From assembly GCA_031411495.1 (NCBI GenBank), contig JANOBD010000172.1, positions 1-64,000 of the forward strand: a stretch of DNA of 64,000 nt, in the 5' to 3' direction. Position numbers and translations under genes: made by a program. Within the stretch, counting starts at the first letter, position 1, and each line of letters begins with the position of its first letter. Source of the DNA: JANOBD01 sp031411495. GTDB taxonomy: Bacteria > Planctomycetota > Phycisphaerae > Tepidisphaerales > Tepidisphaeraceae. The notes beneath the pieces are model-generated. The model was not told the origin of the DNA. It worked only from the letters and a program-made list of their open reading frames with translations, and ran no database searches. Below, one piece after another: positions 25,099 through 34,462 of the stretch.

Positions 25099-26154
25099 AT
25101 GTCGATTGTCGCGGTGGCAAAACGTGCAGGTGTCTCGGTAGCGACGGTCTCCCGTGTCATCAACGACCTGGGGAGCGTCCGTTCCAAGACGGCCGACCAG
25201 GTGCGCGAAGCCATGCGCGCCATCGGCTACACGCCGCCCGTCATCCGACGCGGTCCAAAGCTTCGTCGTACCGAAGCGAAACAGTTCACGCTTAAGCAGA
25301 TTGCGATTTTAAACGTCGGCGGCGGGCCGGACTGGCTCCACCTGCCGGTCATGGGCTCGGTCGTCTCCGGCGTCGTTCGGGCGTGCAAAGAGCAGGGCAT
25401 CCGCCCGATTCTCGATGAAATGCCAGACCCTTCACAACTGAGCAACTTCATTCGCGATGGTGAAGTCGATGGCGCGATCGTCTTTCTTCACTCCGGCGCA
25501 AGCGATACGTGCCTCGAGCAGATCCGACAACACATGCCGCTCGTCCGCGTGACGGGTGGTGAAGGCACGACCACTGCTTGCGATCATGTGGCCGCGCACA
25601 ATGCCGCGATCGGACAGATGGCGTTTGCCTATCTTCGTCGGAACGGATCGGCGCGTACGGCGTTCGTCACCGACCGGCCGGAACTGCAGCTCATGCGGAT
25701 GCGTGGCGTGAACTTCAACAGCGCCGCCGTCGACGCGTGCATTCCGAACCATACGTACATCGTCAGCAATAATTCCGCGACGACGCGTGCTTATGCGGGT
25801 ACCACCTCAGTTCACGCATCGCTTCACGATGTCGTCGAGCAGATCGCGGCGTCGCCGCTTTCGATCGACGGGCTGTTCATACCGACGGATCATCTGACTT
25901 CGGTGCTTTATCCGATGTTTGAACGGGTTGGCATCCGGATCGGGCGCGAACTGAAGGTGATCTCGTGCGACAACGAACGCGTCCGGCTGACCGCGCTCAC
26001 GCCGCGGCCTCCCAGTATCGACTTGCGGTCCGACGAGATCGGGAGAATGGCCGTCAGCACACTGCAGAGCCGCATCGCCAACCCCAATCAGCCGCGGATC
26101 AGCGTGCTGGTGAACCCGACGCTCGACGCCGACGGCCCTGAAGGCGCCGCTTGA
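25099..26154 (+). CDS. LacI-family transcriptional regulator
   Basis: 351 residues from the ATG chosen. The DNA-binding domain SIVAVAKRAGVSVATVSRVINDLGSVR is at the very N-terminus, with the hinge region following. A periplasmic-binding-protein-like effector domain covers about residues 60-345 (VMGSVVSGVVRACKEQGI, GEVDGAIVFLHSG, GLFIPTDHL, LKVISCDNERVRL). It probably senses a sugar or sugar derivative. An in-frame ATG at 25057 would add 14 residues. The gene follows the prepilin-like and PATR-type genes, and it may control them or itself; this is inference from position only. Confidence 0.93.
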   Translation: MSIVAVAKRAGVSVATVSRVINDLGSVRSKTADQVREAMRAIGYTPPVIRRGPKLRRTEAKQFTLKQIAILNVGGGPDWLHLPVMGSVVSGVVRACKEQGIRPILDEMPDPSQLSNFIRDGEVDGAIVFLHSGASDTCLEQIRQHMPLVRVTGGEGTTTACDHVAAHNAAIGQMAFAYLRRNGSARTAFVTDRPELQLMRMRGVNFNSAAVDACIPNHTYIVSNNSATTRAYAGTTSVHASLHDVVEQIAASPLSIDGLFIPTDHLTSVLYPMFERVGIRIGRELKVISCDNERVRLTALTPRPPSIDLRSDEIGRMAVSTLQSRIANPNQPRISVLVNPTLDADGPEGAA

Positions 26155-26249
26155 GTTCCCAGCGCGCTGCCTGACTCCTCAAAATCCCGCCGAGTGTTAG
26201 ATTCGACGCCTTATTGCTGTCTGATCGCAGACGCATTTTCAGGAGTCAC

Positions 26250-26822
26250 ATGAAGAACCGTAGAATTTGGGCTGCCGTTGCCGTTCTGGTGATCCTTGTC
26301 GCCGTCGGTCTGGTGTACGCGAAGCGCGGTAAATCGAAACCCGATGCTCAGAAACTGGCCAATGAGATCGCCGCAGGCAAGCAGATTTCGCTGCCCGGCG
26401 GCGAGAAGGTGCAGGTCAACTCGCCATCGGCGCAGTACTTCGCGTTGCCTGCCGGCCCGGAACGCGTTGCCTTTCTCGACAAGATGATCGACCAGCAGGA
26501 AGAAATGCGGAAGAAGATTGCCAGCGGCGAGATCAAACTTCCCGACGGCATGACGCCCGCAACGATTCCCGCCGGCACCAAGCCCCATTTCGAAGCCGCG
26601 ACCGGCGAGAAGCACGGCACGGAGGTCACGAGTCATACGTCGCCTGATGGCTCGGCAAAGACGATGACGGTCCGGCTCAATTCAGATGATCTCTCCCCCG
26701 CCTTCCGTGCCCAGATGCAGGAGTTCGCCGGCGCGCTCCGCAATCGCCGCAAGGAGCGCGGTCTTGATCCGGATGCGCCGATGATGTTCATCCGCAACGA
26801 AGTGCATGGCACGCCGAAATGA
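26250..26822 (+). CDS. Small single-helix membrane protein of unknown function
   Basis: 190 residues. The N-terminal helix (RIWAAVAVLVILVAVGLVYA, about 5-24) has a basic flank on each side, so the remaining ~165 residues should be periplasmic. They are hydrophilic, with short repeats of K, E and P and the block SHTSPDGSAKTMTVRLNSDDL. No family recognised. AGGAG is at 26241-26245, five bases before the ATG. It ends four bases before the convergent hrpA stop codon. Confidence 0.8.
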   Translation: MKNRRIWAAVAVLVILVAVGLVYAKRGKSKPDAQKLANEIAAGKQISLPGGEKVQVNSPSAQYFALPAGPERVAFLDKMIDQQEEMRKKIASGEIKLPDGMTPATIPAGTKPHFEAATGEKHGTEVTSHTSPDGSAKTMTVRLNSDDLSPAFRAQMQEFAGALRNRRKERGLDPDAPMMFIRNEVHGTPK

Positions 26823-26835
26823 TCCCTCATTTCGG
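26814..26835. terminator. Compact hairpin containing the stop codons of two convergent genes
   Basis: A perfect 9-bp inverted repeat with the 4-base loop TCCC. The left arm ends in the stop codon of the plus-strand gene (TGA, 26820-26822) and the right arm begins with the stop codon of hrpA (26827-26829). Plus-strand side is followed by TTTCT. A dual terminator is likely; the stem is AT-rich in part, so strength is moderate. Confidence 0.55.
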
Positions 26836-29800
26836 TTTCTGAATCGATTCCCAGAAATCGTCGACGCGCTTGGCGGAGATCGGAATCGAAGTGCCGAGCT
26901 CCTGCGCGAACAAAGAGACGCGAAACTCCTCCAAGACCCACCGGTACTTGGTGACCTCTGCCGGTTCCGGCTGGTTCGCCGGCAACGATCGCTTGAGATC
27001 GAGATAGCGTTGCCATCGCTCGGCGATCTCCAGCAGCCGATCGCAGTCGCGGCGGACGCCGGCATCCAGCAGCTTCTTCAATCGCGTATTCATCGACTTG
27101 AGAAATCGCGGCAAGTGCGGAAGCCATTCCTTGGGTGTGCTGAGCAGGAAGTCGGCCGGGAGGATCCATCGGAGTTGTTCGCGCAGGTCGTTAATGCTTG
27201 CCATCATCAGGTCGGGGTATTTGTTGCCGAGCTTGAGCGCGAGTTGCTGATACTCGACGAGCGTTTCGCTGGCGATCGACGCGAGCTTTGAGGACTCAGC
27301 GCGTAGACGATTCCACGCACCTTTGAGCTGCAACTCGTACTCCATCCGAGTTCGGACGTCGGCGGCATCCGGCGTGATGAGTTGGTGGGCGAGCGCTTCG
27401 ACCATGAGCGACTTCAAGTTGGTCGCGCTGCCGAGCGTCGAATAGTTGAGGCACATCTGCCGCCAACCGGACAGATCGTTTACATGCCAGGCGAGTTCCT
27501 TTTCGTACTCGATGACGAAGAGCCGCCGCACGCCATGACGGGTCGACGCCCGCGCCGCCTGCGGCGTATCGAAGAGCCTCAGCGCCGCCTGCTTGCCGTC
27601 GAGGTCGGTCAGCCCTGGGAACGCCTGGAGCGTGCCGCCGGCGCGGCGGATCTCGACACGATCAGGGAGATCGCCGACGTCCCAGGTCGTCAGTCCGTCG
27701 CGGTGCCACCTGGGATCGATCTCCCTTGCCAGCAATGCGCGGATTTTGTCGCGCAGCAACGTGCGAAGCTCTGCGAGATCTCGACCCGCCGCGACGGCAT
27801 TTGCCTTTTCGTCGATAACGGCGATGTTCATTTTGAGGTACGGCGAAAGCTGAGCGGGGTCGAAATCGCCCGCCTTCACGGTCAGCCCGGTGAGCTTCCC
27901 GAGCGTTTTGGCAAACATCTCCAGCAGATTGCCCTCGCCGAATGTCATCATGCGGCGTGATTGCGCCGCGAACTCCGGCGCGGGAACGACCGTCACGCGC
28001 ACCGGCTTGGGCAGGGTGCGGATGAGGTCGTTGAGTTTTTCTTCGATCAAGCCGGGCACGAGCCACTCGATTCGGTCGCCGTCCAGATCATTCAGCAACG
28101 ACAGCGGCACAACGATTGTCACGCCGTCGTCCTTTGCGCCCGGGTCGAAGTGATACTTCAGTTCAAAGGTGCCGTTCTTCAGCGTGATCCGGGTCGGAAA
28201 CGCCTCGGCCCCGACATCGTCGTGGCTGTGAAGCATCAGGTCGGACGCCGACATGAAGAGCAGCTTACGATTGTTGTGCTCGGCATCGCGCCGCCACTTG
28301 TTGAACGTCTGCAGGCCAGTCACCTCGGCGGGAATCCTCGCGTCGTAGAACGCGTAGCGCGTGGCGACGTCGGCGAGGATGTCCTTGCGCCGCGTTCGCG
28401 CTTCGAGCACTTCGATGTCTCGCACCAGCGCCTGGTTGTTGCGAAGGAACGGAGCATCCAGTTCGACATCGCCTTCCACGAGGGCGTTGTGGATGAAGAC
28501 TTCGCGGCTCTTTTTCGGATCGACCGATTCGTAAGAGACAGATCGCTTCACGACGATCGGCAGCCCGTGCAGCATCACTTTTTCGTACGCCATTACGCGG
28601 CCGGTCTTCGGGTTCCAGTGGGGTTCGAAGTAAGTGCGTTTCACGAGGTGGCTGGCGGCTTCCTCGATCCATTCGGGCTGAATCTGGGCCGCGATGCGCG
28701 CGTACGACTTGGTCGTTTCGACGATTTCGGCCGCCATCACCCACGCGGGCTTGCGCTGGAAGAGCGACGAGCCTGGGAAGAGCCAGAAGCCCTTGCTGCG
28801 CGTGCCGGCGTATTCGCCTTGCTCGCCGCGCTTGCCGATCTGCGCGAGCAATCCTGCGAGCAGGGCATGATGGATGCGGTCGCTGTCGGCTTCCTTCTCG
28901 TTGCGCTTCCACTTCAGTTCGCTCGCGAGTTCGTTGAGCTGGCGAATGACGTCTCCCCACTCGCGCATTCGAACCGCGCTGAGGAAGTTGGTCTGGCACC
29001 ATTTCCGCAGCCGGTTGTTGGAGACCGATCGCTCCTGCAGCGCGTAGGCCTTCCACAAGTTGAGATAACCGAGAAAGTCGGAGCCACCGACGCGGTATTG
29101 AGCATGTGCGGCATCGGCGAGCGATTGTTTGTCCATCGGCCGGTCGCGCGGATCCTGGATACTCAGGCCGGCGGCGATAACGATTACTTCTGTCAAACAA
29201 TCGAAATCGTTCGCAGCCAAAATCATCCGCGAGATCTTCGGATCGATCGGCAGCCGCGCCATCAGTCTGCCGAGCGGGGTGATCTCGTTGTTCTCGTTGA
29301 TCGCGCCCAGCTCGAAAAGCGTCTGGTAGCCGTCCTTGACCTGCTTGTAGTCCGGCGGCTCGAGGAACGGAAACTCTTCAATCCGGCCCAGGCCGTACGC
29401 CTTCATTTGCAGGATGACGCTGGCGAGATTCGTCCGCAGGATCTCGGGGTCGGTGAACTGCGGACGAGTTTCGTAATCCTTCTGCTCATAGAGCCGGATA
29501 CAAACGCCCGACCCTACGCGGCCGCAGCGGCCCTTGCGCTGGTCGGCGCTGGCGCGGCTGATGGGTTCGATCGGCAGCCGCTGGAGCTTATTCCTCGCCG
29601 AGTATCGGCTGATCCGCGCGATGCCGGTGTCGATCACGTATCTCACGCCCGGCACGGTGACGGACGTCTCGGCAACGTTAGTCGAGAGGATGATGCGCGG
29701 CCTGCTCGACTTCTGGAACACGCGCATCTGGTCGCCGACGCCGAGCCGCGCATAAAGCGGCAGGATTTCAGCCCGCTGGAGCCGCTCGGCGCCGAGCGAT

Positions 29801-30744
29801 TCGGAAACGTCGCGGATGTCGCGCTCCCCGGAGAGGAAGATCAGCGTGTCGCCCGGCGATTCGCTCCAAAGTTCGTCTATCGCACCCAGGATGCCATCGC
29901 GCTGTTGCGGCACCGCATCCTCGGGATCGACGCTCAACGGCGGACGATAGCGCACTTCGACCGGATACGTCCGGCCTTCAACTCGAAGAATGGGCGCGCC
30001 GTCGAAGTGGTTGCTGAACCGCTCGGGGTCGATCGTCGCACTCGTGATGACCACCTTCAATTCCGGCCGCTGCGGCAGGAGCTGCTTCAGATAGCCGAGG
30101 ATGAAGTCGATATTCAACGAGCGCTCGTGGGCCTCATCCACCACGATCGTGTCGTAATCCAGGAGCAGGCGGTCGTTCTGCGTTTCGGCGAGCAGGATGC
30201 CATCTGTCATCAATTTCACGCGCGTGGCGGCGCTGGTCTGATCGTGAAATCGCACCTTGTAGCCCACGACGTCGCCGAGCGAGACGTTGAGTTCATCCGA
30301 GATACGCTGCGCGACCGATCGCGCGGCGATACGGCGCGGCTGCGTGTGCCCGATCGCTCCGTACACGCCGCGACCCAGTTCGAGGAGAATCTTCGGCAAC
30401 TGGGTGGTCTTTCCCGAGCCGGTGTCGCCGCAGAGGACGACGACTTGATTGTCGCGGATCGCGTTGGAGATCTCTTCGCGGTGGGCCGCGATCGGCAGGG
30501 CTTCGTCGTATTCGAAACGCAGCTTGTGTTCGCGGCGCTGCCGTACCGAGTCGAGCGATGATTCGATGCGTTGCCGCACCTGCTCGATCGTGTGATCGAT
30601 CGGCAGATTATCGGCCAGCCGCTGCCGTGCGGCGCGAAGACGCTTGGCGATCGCCGCGCGATCGCGAAGCAACAGTTCATCCACGCGCGACGAGAAGTCG
30701 GCGAGGAGTTTCAGCGGCGGAATGGACTCAGCGGCGCCATGCAT
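26827..30744 (-). CDS. hrpA: DEAH-box ATP-dependent RNA helicase HrpA-like
   Basis: 1305 residues, the usual HrpA length. Walker A is CGDTGSGKTTQ at about residues 105-115; motif Ib has HTQPRRIAARSVAQRI, the DEAH box is VVDEAHERSLNIDF, and SATID, NVAETSVTVPGVRYVID and QRKGRCGRVGSG follow. Helicase-associated HA2 and OB-fold regions come next, and the long C-terminal part is the domain typical of HrpA. HrpA in E. coli acts on mRNA processing and stalled ribosome rescue; the role here is inferred by homology. It lies 136 bases downstream of the TolC-type gene's end on the same strand, so it probably has its own promoter. Confidence 0.95.
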   Translation of the reverse strand: MHGAAESIPPLKLLADFSSRVDELLLRDRAAIAKRLRAARQRLADNLPIDHTIEQVRQRIESSLDSVRQRREHKLRFEYDEALPIAAHREEISNAIRDNQVVVLCGDTGSGKTTQLPKILLELGRGVYGAIGHTQPRRIAARSVAQRISDELNVSLGDVVGYKVRFHDQTSAATRVKLMTDGILLAETQNDRLLLDYDTIVVDEAHERSLNIDFILGYLKQLLPQRPELKVVITSATIDPERFSNHFDGAPILRVEGRTYPVEVRYRPPLSVDPEDAVPQQRDGILGAIDELWSESPGDTLIFLSGERDIRDVSESLGAERLQRAEILPLYARLGVGDQMRVFQKSSRPRIILSTNVAETSVTVPGVRYVIDTGIARISRYSARNKLQRLPIEPISRASADQRKGRCGRVGSGVCIRLYEQKDYETRPQFTDPEILRTNLASVILQMKAYGLGRIEEFPFLEPPDYKQVKDGYQTLFELGAINENNEITPLGRLMARLPIDPKISRMILAANDFDCLTEVIVIAAGLSIQDPRDRPMDKQSLADAAHAQYRVGGSDFLGYLNLWKAYALQERSVSNNRLRKWCQTNFLSAVRMREWGDVIRQLNELASELKWKRNEKEADSDRIHHALLAGLLAQIGKRGEQGEYAGTRSKGFWLFPGSSLFQRKPAWVMAAEIVETTKSYARIAAQIQPEWIEEAASHLVKRTYFEPHWNPKTGRVMAYEKVMLHGLPIVVKRSVSYESVDPKKSREVFIHNALVEGDVELDAPFLRNNQALVRDIEVLEARTRRKDILADVATRYAFYDARIPAEVTGLQTFNKWRRDAEHNNRKLLFMSASDLMLHSHDDVGAEAFPTRITLKNGTFELKYHFDPGAKDDGVTIVVPLSLLNDLDGDRIEWLVPGLIEEKLNDLIRTLPKPVRVTVVPAPEFAAQSRRMMTFGEGNLLEMFAKTLGKLTGLTVKAGDFDPAQLSPYLKMNIAVIDEKANAVAAGRDLAELRTLLRDKIRALLAREIDPRWHRDGLTTWDVGDLPDRVEIRRAGGTLQAFPGLTDLDGKQAALRLFDTPQAARASTRHGVRRLFVIEYEKELAWHVNDLSGWRQMCLNYSTLGSATNLKSLMVEALAHQLITPDAADVRTRMEYELQLKGAWNRLRAESSKLASIASETLVEYQQLALKLGNKYPDLMMASINDLREQLRWILPADFLLSTPKEWLPHLPRFLKSMNTRLKKLLDAGVRRDCDRLLEIAERWQRYLDLKRSLPANQPEPAEVTKYRWVLEEFRVSLFAQELGTSIPISAKRVDDFWESIQKPK

Positions 30745-30804
30745 CGAAGCGAAGCATCGTAGCCCGGATCGCGAGGGATTTCATGCGACAGATTCCGATT
30801 CGTT

Positions 30805-30870
30805 GGCGCGACGCTTGCGTCGCCCTCGGCGACATCGAATCTGGCGGATGAGGCAAGCTTCACTCCTACG
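30805..30870. repeat. Degenerate intergenic palindromic element related to repeat 2
   Basis: It contains CGACGCTTGCGTCG (30809-30822) and GAGGCAAGC (30850-30858) followed by CCTACG (30865-30870). These blocks are identical to those of the element at 12381-12469, and the last two are at the same 15-base spacing. The outer left arm is decayed; a possible left start is GTAGCCC at 30759. It lies between hrpA and the export operon. Confidence 0.65.
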
Positions 30871-30880
30871 AATCAGCACA

Positions 30881-32500
30881 TCACGGCCTCATCACCGGCG
30901 TCCAGGCGATCTTCGCCTGGCCCAGCGTCGTGCCGGTCGCGAAGGCCAGATCGATCTGGGCGATCTGGTATTCCGTCTCTGCCGAGACGAGCGATGACTC
31001 GGCATCCTGCAACTTCACCTGTGCGTCCAGCACCTCGGTGCTGGTGCGCTGCCCCTGGTTGAACTGCCGAACCTCGCCTTCATAAAGCCGCTGGTTGAGC
31101 GCCACGCGCTGACGGGCGGCCTGCACGCGCTGGAAGTTCGTCTGGATCGTGTCGACCGCGTCGAGAACCTCGCGGCGAATCTGCAGCGCCTGGGCGTTGC
31201 GGTCCGTGAGCGTCTTCAGCCGGTTAAGCAAGGCCTGTCGATACCGTGCCCGGGCGGCACGGTTGCCGATCGGGATCTCCACCTGCAAACCGATCCGATG
31301 GTCGACGTAGTCCATTCGGCCGGTCTCGTCGATCGAATCATCGAACGACGGTCCGAGGCCGTTGATGTTGTACGTGTAATCGAGCGTCACCAGCGGCAGC
31401 ATTTCATTCCGTGTCGAGGCGACGTCAATCGATCGCTGGATGACTTGCAGCTCGGCATCCATCAGCTCTGTTCGCTGTGCCGTCGCGCTTTTGATCAATG
31501 CGACTCGATCAAGGTTCAGATCAAGTGTCGTCATCGGGGACTCGGGCACGACGATCGTCGGTTCTTCGATCGGCAGTGCGGGGTCGTTCATCAGCTGTTT
31601 CAATTCACGCTGTCGCTGCTTCAGGTTGTTCTCGGCGGTAATGACAAGCTCGAGCTGGTCGGCGGCGCCGGATTCGGCGCGGGTGATTTCGATCTCGGCC
31701 GCCTGCAGCGCGTTGACGCGACGCCGCGCGCGTTCGAGCTGCGCTCGAGTCAAATCCAGGCCGGCCACGCGAACATCGAGCTCGCGCCGCGCGGCCGCCA
31801 GTCGCCAGAACGCGCGATCGACGTTCGCGATCACCCGCGTCGCTTCCAGCTTTGTTCGCAGCTCGGCTTGTTCCTGCTGATAAAAGGCGATCTGGATTCG
31901 TCGATCTGCATACTCTGCGCCGGCGCCGCGCAACAATGGCTGACGAACACTCAATGAAAGATCGGATTCATACGCCGGGTTAAGTTCCGAGAATTCGTTG
32001 TTGTTTTTCGAACGGCTCATCGGCACATCGATCGAAACCGTGCCGCCGGTGTGCAGCGGGATTGAAATGCCCGGCGTGACTGAGAGGTTTTCCAACTGGG
32101 AGCCGACGAGCCGCGACGCGGTGGGTTGATCGAGGTTGCTGTAGTCGACGCGCGTCGTAAACGAAGCATCGAAAGCCGCTTCCTCGGCAGAGAGCGCCTG
32201 TTGCGATACGCCCGGATCAATTAACGACGAAGCGAGCTCGAGGTTGTTTCGGAGCGCGCGATTGCGCGTGTCGGCGAGCGAAAGGTGCACTTCCGTTACC
32301 TGGGTCGTCGGAATGGGCCGGGTCGTCGTCACCTGTGTCGTGGGTTGGGTCGCGGGCTGGAGTTCAAGTGTGGGTGCGCTGCGCAGCTGGTCCTGACGAA
32401 TCGGCGCGACCGGCAATTCGCTCCGGAAGAAGCTGCAGCCGGAAGCGAGCGGGATCGTCACGAGGGCCAGGAGAATCGGGAGATGCCGGGGATCATTCAT
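30881..32500 (-). CDS. TolC-like outer-membrane efflux lipoprotein
   Basis: 539 residues. The start MNDPRHLPILLALVTIPLASGC is a lipoprotein signal with lipobox LASGC. After a Pro/Thr-rich linker there are two copies of the outer-membrane efflux domain (about 90-300 and 320-535), with long alpha-helical coiled stretches (e.g. LDLTRAQLERARRRVNALQAAEIEITRAESGA) and alternating strand segments. It should form the outer-membrane channel of the exporter. The start overlaps the last bases of the permease gene by eight bases, so it is translated as part of the same operon. It has no recognised specificity. Confidence 0.9.
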   Translation of the reverse strand: MNDPRHLPILLALVTIPLASGCSFFRSELPVAPIRQDQLRSAPTLELQPATQPTTQVTTTRPIPTTQVTEVHLSLADTRNRALRNNLELASSLIDPGVSQQALSAEEAAFDASFTTRVDYSNLDQPTASRLVGSQLENLSVTPGISIPLHTGGTVSIDVPMSRSKNNNEFSELNPAYESDLSLSVRQPLLRGAGAEYADRRIQIAFYQQEQAELRTKLEATRVIANVDRAFWRLAAARRELDVRVAGLDLTRAQLERARRRVNALQAAEIEITRAESGAADQLELVITAENNLKQRQRELKQLMNDPALPIEEPTIVVPESPMTTLDLNLDRVALIKSATAQRTELMDAELQVIQRSIDVASTRNEMLPLVTLDYTYNINGLGPSFDDSIDETGRMDYVDHRIGLQVEIPIGNRAARARYRQALLNRLKTLTDRNAQALQIRREVLDAVDTIQTNFQRVQAARQRVALNQRLYEGEVRQFNQGQRTSTEVLDAQVKLQDAESSLVSAETEYQIAQIDLAFATGTTLGQAKIAWTPVMRP

Positions 32501-33758
32501 GGCGGAGCGCCTCGATCGGATCAAGCCGGGCGGCCTTGATCGCAGGGAACATGCCGAAGACGAGTCCGACGCCCGCGGAGAAGCCGAAGCTGAGAAAGAT
32601 CGCGAACTTGGTGATATACGCTTTCTCAAGATAGAGGGAGGGCAGATGATGCAGAATGATTACCAGTCCCTGCGCGATGCCCAGACCGATCAGGCCGCCC
32701 ATGCAACAGAGCACGATCGCCTCGATCAGGAACTGGAGCAGGATGGCGCCCGGCTTGGCGCCGACGGCCTTGCGCAGGCCGATCTCGCGCGTGCGCTCCG
32801 AGACGCTGACGAGCATGATGTTCATGATGCCCACGCCGCCGACGATGAGCGACACGCCGACCACGCCCGTCGCGACGATCGTGATCACGCCGGCAATATT
32901 GCCGAAGATTTCCACCAGGCGCTGTACCGAGCGAACCGCGAAATCGTCCTCTTCGCCGGGCGAGATCCCGCGCTTGGTGCGAAGGTAATGGGTGATCTCG
33001 GCCGATGCTTCTTCGCTCTGCTGCGTGGTTTTTGCGGCGGCGATCACGAAGAGCCCGTTGTTCGGATTCAACCTTCGCGCGGTCTCGAAAGGCATGAAGA
33101 TTTCAGCGCCGCTGCCCTCGCCGCCGAAAATCCCCGTGTTCGGATCGTCTTCCAGCACGCCGATCACGATAAAGCGGCGATCGCTCATATAGATCGCCTG
33201 CCCGGAGGGATCCTTGTTCAATCCGAGTTTCTGTTGGAGCGTTTTGTTGACCAGACAGACCGGACGCGCCCGCTCGCTGTCGATAAAGTTAAACGTTCGA
33301 CCCTCGGTGATGTAGCGATGCTGGATGTCGTGCCACGACGGCTCGATTCCCACCACGTTGACAGCGGCGATGTTGATCTGTCCGAAGCGCACGTTGTCAT
33401 TGGAATTCGAAATGCGCGTGAATGCGCGGACGCTGGCGACATCTCGCAGCAGGTCGTCGAACACTTCCGGTTTGAACCGGATCTGGGTCCACGGGACGTG
33501 TCGCGCTTCCTGGGCCGCCGTTCGCTGCGGAAAGACGAAGAGATTGTTCGTGCCGAATGTTTCCAGCTGGCCGAGCACCATCGCTTCCAGCCCGGCAACC
33601 GCAGCAGCCACCGCCGCGACGGACGCGACGCCGATGACGATGCCGATCGTCGTGAGGAATGATCGCAGCTTATTGGTCCAGATCTGGCCGAGCGCCAGCG
33701 CGATACATTGGAGGAGAAGAACCGCGGCATGACCGATCCAGGCGATGGGGCTGCTCAT
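32493..33758 (-). CDS. MacB-like ABC transporter permease
   Basis: 421 residues in the FtsX/MacB arrangement: one N-terminal membrane helix (IWTNKLRSFLTTIGIVIGVASVAAVAA), a periplasmic domain of about 220 residues (containing GIEPSWHDIQ and DRRFIVIGVLEDDPNTG), then three helices with the family motif MLVSVSERTREIGLRKAVGAKPGAIL. Unlike E. coli MacB, the ATPase is a separate gene. Its start overlaps the ATPase gene stop by four bases. Confidence 0.94.
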   Translation of the reverse strand: MSSPIAWIGHAAVLLLQCIALALGQIWTNKLRSFLTTIGIVIGVASVAAVAAAVAGLEAMVLGQLETFGTNNLFVFPQRTAAQEARHVPWTQIRFKPEVFDDLLRDVASVRAFTRISNSNDNVRFGQINIAAVNVVGIEPSWHDIQHRYITEGRTFNFIDSERARPVCLVNKTLQQKLGLNKDPSGQAIYMSDRRFIVIGVLEDDPNTGIFGGEGSGAEIFMPFETARRLNPNNGLFVIAAAKTTQQSEEASAEITHYLRTKRGISPGEEDDFAVRSVQRLVEIFGNIAGVITIVATGVVGVSLIVGGVGIMNIMLVSVSERTREIGLRKAVGAKPGAILLQFLIEAIVLCCMGGLIGLGIAQGLVIILHHLPSLYLEKAYITKFAIFLSFGFSAGVGLVFGMFPAIKAARLDPIEALRHE

Positions 33759-34462
33759 CGGGTCACCTCGGGCGTGCCTTTCGGCACTTGCATCGTGTCA
33801 GAATGTACCTTGCCGTCGCGCATGCGGATGATGCGTCGGGCACGAGCCGCCACATCCGCTTCGTGGGTCACCATCACGATCGTCTGGCCCGCCTGATACA
33901 ACTCGTCGAAGAGCAACAGGATTTCCTCGCTCGTCTTCGTGTCGAGGTTTCCGGTCGGTTCGTCGGCAAGAAGGATGGCGGGTTTATTGACGAGGGCGCG
34001 GGCGATCGCCACGCGTTGTCGCTGCCCGCCGGAGAGTTGGTTTGGCTTGTGGGTGATTCGGTTCGCCAGGCCGACGCGGGTGAGCGCCTCCTTGGCGCGG
34101 GCGGTACGGCCGAACCAGCCGCTTCGGGCATAGACGAGCGGCATTTCGACATTGCGCAGTGCCGTCCACCGCGGCAGCAATTCAAAGCTCTGGAAGACAA
34201 ACCCGATCTGCTCATTCCGAACAGTTGCGAGCTGAGACGCGTTCATCCTCGAGACGATCTTGCCGCGCAGCGAGTAGCTGCCGCTGGTAGGGCGATCCAG
34301 GCACCCGAGGATGTTCATGAGCGTGCTCTTGCCGCTGCCGGAGGAGCCCATGATCGCTACGTACTCGTTGGGACCTACCGAAAGCGAGACACCGTCGAGG
34401 GCACGGATCAACTCCGTGCCCACGCGGTAGAACTTGGTGATGTTCTGAATCTCGATGAGCAT
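33755..34462 (-). CDS. MacB-like ABC transporter ATPase (LolD/MacB family)
   Basis: 235 residues. Walker A GSSGSGKST, Q-loop VFQSFELLPRWTALRNVEMPL, signature LSGGQRQRVAIARAL, Walker B ILLADEPTGNLD and the H-loop HEADVA are all present. Powers an export system with the permease and the adaptor at 34462-35841, whose last base it shares. Substrate is unknown; related systems handle lipoproteins, antimicrobial peptides or macrolides. Confidence 0.96.
   Translation of the reverse strand: MLIEIQNITKFYRVGTELIRALDGVSLSVGPNEYVAIMGSSGSGKSTLMNILGCLDRPTSGSYSLRGKIVSRMNASQLATVRNEQIGFVFQSFELLPRWTALRNVEMPLVYARSGWFGRTARAKEALTRVGLANRITHKPNQLSGGQRQRVAIARALVNKPAILLADEPTGNLDTKTSEEILLLFDELYQAGQTIVMVTHEADVAARARRIIRMRDGKVHSDTMQVPKGTPEVTR

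Noticed and set aside
27961..30561. Long open frame (866 codons) on the plus strand opposite hrpA
   Set aside because: It is the antisense shadow of hrpA in a G+C-rich genome. Its composition is typical of a shadow frame (many D, R, V and H) and it shows no family motif, while hrpA has every helicase motif intact.
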